Of a DNA stretch of 64,000 nt, positions 60,607-64,000 are shown piece after piece. A model generated the notes under the pieces. The model was not told where the DNA came from. It did no database searches and worked only from the letters and a program-made list of their open reading frames with translations. Position 1 is the stretch's first letter; each line of letters opens with the position of its first letter. A program made the position numbers and the translations under genes. This DNA comes from Leptospira johnsonii (GTDB lineage: Bacteria; Spirochaetota; Leptospiria; Leptospirales; Leptospiraceae): contig NZ_BFAY01000011.1 in NCBI RefSeq assembly GCF_003112675.1, forward strand, positions 806,001 through 870,000. Reading direction: 5' to 3'.

Positions 60607-60941
60607 AAAATGCAAGAACTTGCTCTACTAACTAATACATATAAAGACAAATAAGACGAGTACATTGCGAATAAAAAAGACCAAAATCCTTTAATGTAAG
60701 ATATTTTATTTTCGCAAAGTAAACGGATCTAAAGATTTTAAATTTTACCCGAAACTAAACCTTTTGCACTAGAACGAGTGAGCTGCTTTTGGGGATTCGG
60801 TTCCGAAGAAGAAACCTTTTTTCGCGTGGGCCTTATTTCTTTTTGAAAGAATCAAAAAGAGGAAAGTAGAATTAAAAAAACGTAATGGGATTTTGGAAGA
60901 AGTTTTTCGATCCAGACAAGACCGAAAAACTTCAGACTGGA
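60607..60941. other. Intergenic region between the kinase and ferredoxin genes
   Basis: About 335 bp, AT-rich, without a supported gene. It should contain the promoter of the kinase operon (leftward). A 7-bp hairpin CTTTTTG/CAAAAAG lies at 60839-60859, about 80 bp after the end of the ferredoxin gene; no clear terminator T-run follows. A short open frame beginning at 60885 runs antisense through the ferredoxin gene and is not accepted. Confidence 0.4.
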
Positions 60942-61175
60942 TTATTCTCCGTCGTCTCCGATCGCTTCTACTGGACAGATCTCCATAGCTTTACGAGCGG
61001 CAATCGCTTCTTCCGGATTGGCAGGCTGTCTATGGAAATATACTTTAGACTCATCGTCGGTATATTTCAAAAGCTGAGGAGCTTCTTCCAAGCAATCATT
61101 ACAAGGAACGCAGCTATTATCAATATAGAACTTTCCCGGAACATTTTCCGGAACTTTGTCATTCTTATCTGCCAT
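60942..61175 (-). CDS. Ferredoxin, single [4Fe-4S]
   Basis: A 77-aa protein with the motif CVPCNDCLEEAP (C22, C25, C28) and a distal C67 in EICPVEAI, the pattern of monocluster [4Fe-4S] ferredoxins. The fold segments DDESKVYFHRQPANPEEAIA also agree. It would carry low-potential electrons in the cytoplasm. Its redox partner cannot be read from the context: the left neighbour is a sensor kinase, and the divergent genes encode a GMC oxidoreductase system. Confidence 0.92.
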   Translation of the reverse strand: MADKNDKVPENVPGKFYIDNSCVPCNDCLEEAPQLLKYTDDESKVYFHRQPANPEEAIAARKAMEICPVEAIGDDGE

Positions 61176-61278
61176 GAATACTAAGGATTATCGAACGTTT
61201 GGAACGTCAAGTTGGTTTTCTATTAGGAAACGGGTAGGATAGGATTGACAAGTCCAAGAATCAAAGGAAAACACTGCA

Positions 61279-61860
61279 ATGGCAAATTCAGCCCCACTTT
61301 TATCCCGCAGAACATTCTTGAGACTGGGACTCGCCGGTTCTGGAGCTCTAGTACTTGGGGGATCCATTTGTATCTTAAACAGATCTTCCAGACAGCTTCC
61401 TAAAGTATTATTCTTCTCTGAGTCCGAATTAGAAACCCTGGCCGCATTATCAGAAGCGATCTTACCCGAAGCTGTAGGAGTTCCAACATATAAAGAAGCA
61501 AAGGTATTGGAAAGATTAGATGAAGAATTTTATTTCGTAGACCCTTTCTTATCCGACGACTTCAAAACTTTAATATTGGTTTTAGAATATCTTCCTTTAT
61601 TTCACTGGAAGTTTTCCAGATTCTCCAAACTTTCTTTGGAAAGCAGAAGAAAATTCTTATCCGAATTGAATCAATCCGACTCGGATACAGTCAGAGCGGT
61701 TTGGGCAAATTTAAGAATGCCGATTTTTCTAATGTACTACGGGCATGAGTCCACTTTCAAAGCAATTTCGTATGACGGACCTTTTCTGAATCCTCCTGAA
61801 AAGTTAAGTGAATCCAGGATCTATTATAGCAAACTAGTAGGAGGTTCCGATGTCGGGTAA
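61279..61860 (+). CDS. Tat-exported small subunit of a GMC-type dehydrogenase
   Basis: A 193-aa protein. The N-terminus has a Tat signal (SRRTFLRLGLAGSGALVLGG) with the twin arginine. The mature part (FSESELETLAALSEAILPEA, then VGVPTYKEAKVLERLDEEFY) resembles gluconate 2-dehydrogenase subunit 3 and related small partners of GMC oxidoreductases. The 3' end overlaps the start of the GMC gene by 11 bp, so the two are translated together. Because the large subunit has no signal peptide, this partner probably carries it through the Tat system. Confidence 0.75.
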   Translation: MANSAPLLSRRTFLRLGLAGSGALVLGGSICILNRSSRQLPKVLFFSESELETLAALSEAILPEAVGVPTYKEAKVLERLDEEFYFVDPFLSDDFKTLILVLEYLPLFHWKFSRFSKLSLESRRKFLSELNQSDSDTVRAVWANLRMPIFLMYYGHESTFKAISYDGPFLNPPEKLSESRIYYSKLVGGSDVG

Positions 61861-63403
61861 AATTTACGAATGGAAAAATTTGGGCGAATCCAAAGAGATT
61901 CGCACTGAAGTTTTAGTGATCGGAACAGGTTGTGGAGGTGCAACCGTTGCATATGAACTAGCAAAAGCTGGGAAAAAGGTAGCATTGATCGAAGAGGGAG
62001 GCTACTATCATACTGGATCATTCGATAATCATGAATTGAATATGGCAGGTAAAGTTTCCGCAGAAAGGAACATGGCCACCACTGCGGATGGAACAGTAAA
62101 CATCGTGTACGGAAAGAACGTAGGCGGGGCTTCCGTTCACTATTGGGCAGACAGTTATAGAACTCCTAAAGATAGATTAGAACTTTGGAAGGACAAATTC
62201 GGGATCTTAGGCCACGGTACGGAAGATCTGGAACCATTCTGGAAAGAGTTAGACGACACACTAAATGTACATCCTGCCAAAGAAGAAAATTATAATAGAA
62301 TGAACCAATTGGTTCGTAAGGCCTCCAAAGAATTAGGATGGGAAGGAAATCCAGTTCCCCAAGCACGCAAGAACTGCCAAAAGTCCGGACATTGTATGCA
62401 AGGTTGTATGTTCGGAGCAAAACAAAGTCAGCTAATCACTCATATACCGATGGCAATGGCTTTGGGCGCGGATCTTTATGCGGACACTAAAGCATTAGAA
62501 TTGGAGTTAGAAGGTGACAAGGTAGTCGGATTAGAAGCGGTTGTGATAGACAGACCTTCTCAAAAAGAATCCGAAGTGAGGTTGCGTTTTAAAGCAGACA
62601 TAGTCGTTGTCGCAGCAGGAGGTTTTGGAAGTTCTACCTTTCTTCTCAAAAACGGACTAAAGAGAAAGTTACCCGCTTTGGGAGAATTTTTAGCGATCAA
62701 TCCTTCTCCATTCGTTCATGCACTGTATAAAGAACCGATCATACAATGGAGAAACATTCCTTCCGCATATGGAGTGGAAGAATTTAGGCTAGCACGTTAT
62801 GCAGGAGGCACTTACAGAGAAGGCGGCTATCTTATTATGGCCAACCAATTGCAACCTGGAGCGATAGGCGCTCTTGTCCCGGGATTTGGAGCCGAACATT
62901 TCGAGATCATGAAAGAACTTCCTAGACTTGGAGGGACAATCGGCTGGATAGACGATCCGGATACCGAGTTAGGCAGAATAGAAGTCAAGTCCGGTGGCAA
63001 AAGAGAAGTTCAATACAGTTTTGGACCGCTAACTAAAGAGATATTAAAAGACTGTATTCGCAAACAAGTCACCCTGAACTTTAAAGCAGGCGCATACAAG
63101 GTGATACTTCCGGATCTGAAGAGAACCGTCTTAACAAAACCAGAGGAGATCGGTGTTGTGGATTCACTTCCATTAACTCCAGCTTCTATGGCAATGGCTG
63201 CTCCTCATCCGGCCGGAGGATGTAGAATGGGACTGGATCCCAAAACTTCAGTCGTGGATTGGAAACATAAGGTACATGGAATTTCTAATTTATACGTAAG
63301 CGATTCCAGCGTGTTCCCTACGGCAGTTTCCGTGGACCCAAGCTATACGATTATGGCATTCTCGAAAAGAGCAGCCCAATTTATTTCAGAGAAGAAGGCC
63401 TGA
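61850..63403 (+). CDS. GMC-family FAD oxidoreductase
   Basis: A 517-aa flavoprotein. FAD binding: VLVIGTGCGGATVAYELAKA, with the GMC signature NVGGASVHYWADSY. The cysteine-rich loop NCQKSGHCMQGCMFGAKQS is typical of the cholesterol-oxidase/alcohol-oxidase branch. The C-terminal active-site block is PHPAGGCRMGLDPK with NLYVSDSSVFPTAVSVDPSY. It oxidises an alcohol or sugar; the substrate is not evident. It overlaps its small Tat partner by 11 bp. Confidence 0.9.
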   Translation: MSGKIYEWKNLGESKEIRTEVLVIGTGCGGATVAYELAKAGKKVALIEEGGYYHTGSFDNHELNMAGKVSAERNMATTADGTVNIVYGKNVGGASVHYWADSYRTPKDRLELWKDKFGILGHGTEDLEPFWKELDDTLNVHPAKEENYNRMNQLVRKASKELGWEGNPVPQARKNCQKSGHCMQGCMFGAKQSQLITHIPMAMALGADLYADTKALELELEGDKVVGLEAVVIDRPSQKESEVRLRFKADIVVVAAGGFGSSTFLLKNGLKRKLPALGEFLAINPSPFVHALYKEPIIQWRNIPSAYGVEEFRLARYAGGTYREGGYLIMANQLQPGAIGALVPGFGAEHFEIMKELPRLGGTIGWIDDPDTELGRIEVKSGGKREVQYSFGPLTKEILKDCIRKQVTLNFKAGAYKVILPDLKRTVLTKPEEIGVVDSLPLTPASMAMAAPHPAGGCRMGLDPKTSVVDWKHKVHGISNLYVSDSSVFPTAVSVDPSYTIMAFSKRAAQFISEKKA

Positions 63404-63483
63404 ATGCCATCATGGAACTTTTGGATCGAATCTCCTTGACCGGACCGCTCCTTGGAAAAACATCGTAATCGCAACCAAGAACC

Positions 63484-63573
<90 letters not shown>

Positions 63574-63597
63574 GTTCTTGTTTCCAGTGGACCTAAT

Positions 63598-63828
63598 TTG
63601 GAACCGCTAGGTAAAACATTTCTTTGGATCGGGGCATTCTTCCTGATCATCGGAGCCATAATCGTTTTCGGCTCAAAACTTCCATTTATCTCTTCTCTCG
63701 GAAATTTACCCGGGGATTTCAAGATCGAAAGAGAAAATTTCAAATTCTATTTTCCTTTCGCAACTTCCATTCTGATCAGCATCGGACTTTCTCTCCTTCT
63801 GTATCTCTGGAACAGATTCGTACATTAA
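63598..63828 (+). CDS. DUF2905-family small membrane protein
   Basis: A 76-aa protein with two membrane helices (LGKTFLWIGAFFLIIGAIIV; FATSILISIGLSLLLYLW) and the family signature LPGDFKIERENFKFYFP between them. The TTG start at 63598 is the only candidate and has no strong ribosome-binding site. It lies 24 bp after the tRNA-Ser gene, possibly co-transcribed with it. Function unknown. Confidence 0.85.
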   Translation: MEPLGKTFLWIGAFFLIIGAIIVFGSKLPFISSLGNLPGDFKIERENFKFYFPFATSILISIGLSLLLYLWNRFVH

Positions 63829-63837
63829 GAAAAACGT

Positions 63838-64000
63838 ATGGATTCGGAAAACACTCCTCGCTTTAGCGATAGATTTGAATTCATTCCAGGAGAGAACGAT
63901 CTATATTCTCTTTTAGGATCTTTTAAAAGCTCAGGGCAGGATTGGATCGACTTAACTGTTTCCAATCCTACAAAAGTAGGACTAGTTTATCCGAGGGAAG
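63838..64000 (+). CDS. Start of an aminotransferase-like gene (truncated by the window)
   Basis: The ATG at 63838 opens a frame that stays open to the window end (54 residues). It begins MDSENTPRFSDRFEFIPGEN and contains SSGQDWIDLTVSNPTKVGLV, then YPRE. The motif DLTVSNPTKVGL resembles the start of PLP-dependent class I/II aminotransferases, but the PLP lysine and other key parts lie outside. It follows the DUF2905 gene by 9 bp, so is probably in one operon. Confidence 0.5.
   Translation, partial: MDSENTPRFSDRFEFIPGENDLYSLLGSFKSSGQDWIDLTVSNPTKVGLVYPRE

Noticed and set aside
60839..60859. CTTTTTG/CAAAAAG hairpin as a ferredoxin terminator
   Set aside because: Short AT-rich stem 80 bp after the gene with no T-run behind it on the minus strand.
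60885..61184. Open frame on the plus strand with a protein-like start (MGFWKKFFDPDKTEKLQTGL)
   Set aside because: It runs antisense through the whole ferredoxin gene, whose cysteine motif is clear. The first 20 residues look natural but the rest does not.

Overview
The window looks like a chromosomal segment of a spirochaete of the genus Leptospira, most likely a saprophytic or otherwise non-pathogenic lineage. This is inferred from the gene set, not from a database match: many TTG starts, moderate GC content, a Cox-type terminal oxidase operon with CtaA/CtaB/Sco, a CarD regulator, a phasin-like protein, and a complete nitrate-assimilation cluster. There is no CRISPR array, transposase, integrase, rRNA or prophage; one tRNA (Ser-GGA) lies near the right end.

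Layout. 1-248: start of an exported M23-type peptidase, cut by the window edge. 283-4605: a four-gene cassette of ECF-like sigma factor, uncharacterised 246-aa protein, CHAT-domain (caspase-fold) protease and YkgJ-like cysteine-cluster protein; this is the best candidate for an undescribed signalling system. 4658-9425: phasin-like protein, ATP-dependent PEP carboxykinase, PIN-TRAM membrane protein, CarD and a SPOR-like protein, all on the minus strand. 9585-14029: minus-strand cytochrome c oxidase operon (small 53-aa membrane protein, Sco, CoxII with fused cytochrome c, CoxI, CoxIII), divergent from ctaA-ctaB (14352-16165). 16333-20323: M48 protease with TPR/BamE-like parts, a DUF457-like membrane protein, a 3D-domain exported protein and a lysine-rich histone-H1-like protein. 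20472-22571: an ammonium transporter fused to a class III adenylate cyclase. 22972-25566: 3-hydroxyacyl-CoA dehydrogenase and SCP2-type thiolase.

25622-31901: small membrane protein, thioredoxin-like protein, ankyrin-repeat protein, repeat-rich exported protein, AraC-type regulator and SRPBCC protein. 31921-40096: a tightly overlapping minus-strand operon of a gliding-type ABC exporter (GldA/GldF/GldG-like), a DUF4340 protein, a Yip1-like membrane protein, Mpl, PheS and a thioesterase. 40374-45789: FabD-like acyltransferase, DUF2779 protein, ArgG, CoaD, Ndk and a small conserved-looking protein.

45820-56774: the nitrate-assimilation region. A 1170-aa nitrate reductase fused to its own FAD/NAD(P) and BFD modules diverges from narK-nirB-nirD-cobA-moaCB-moeA. 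The 338-bp divergent gap carries a near-perfect sigma-54 promoter toward narK and a good sigma-54 match toward the reductase, so transport, both reduction steps, siroheme and molybdopterin synthesis appear to be placed under nitrogen (RpoN) control. 56832-64000: NADP-type isocitrate dehydrogenase, a PAS histidine kinase with a stand-alone receiver, ferredoxin, a Tat-exported subunit with a GMC oxidoreductase, tRNA-Ser, a DUF2905 protein and the start of an aminotransferase-like gene.

A shared inverted repeat of the form GAACG-NN-CGTTC occurs at three intergenic places (cox/ctaA, before the hydroxyacyl-CoA dehydrogenase, before the FabD-like gene) and suggests a common regulator of lipid and respiratory genes.
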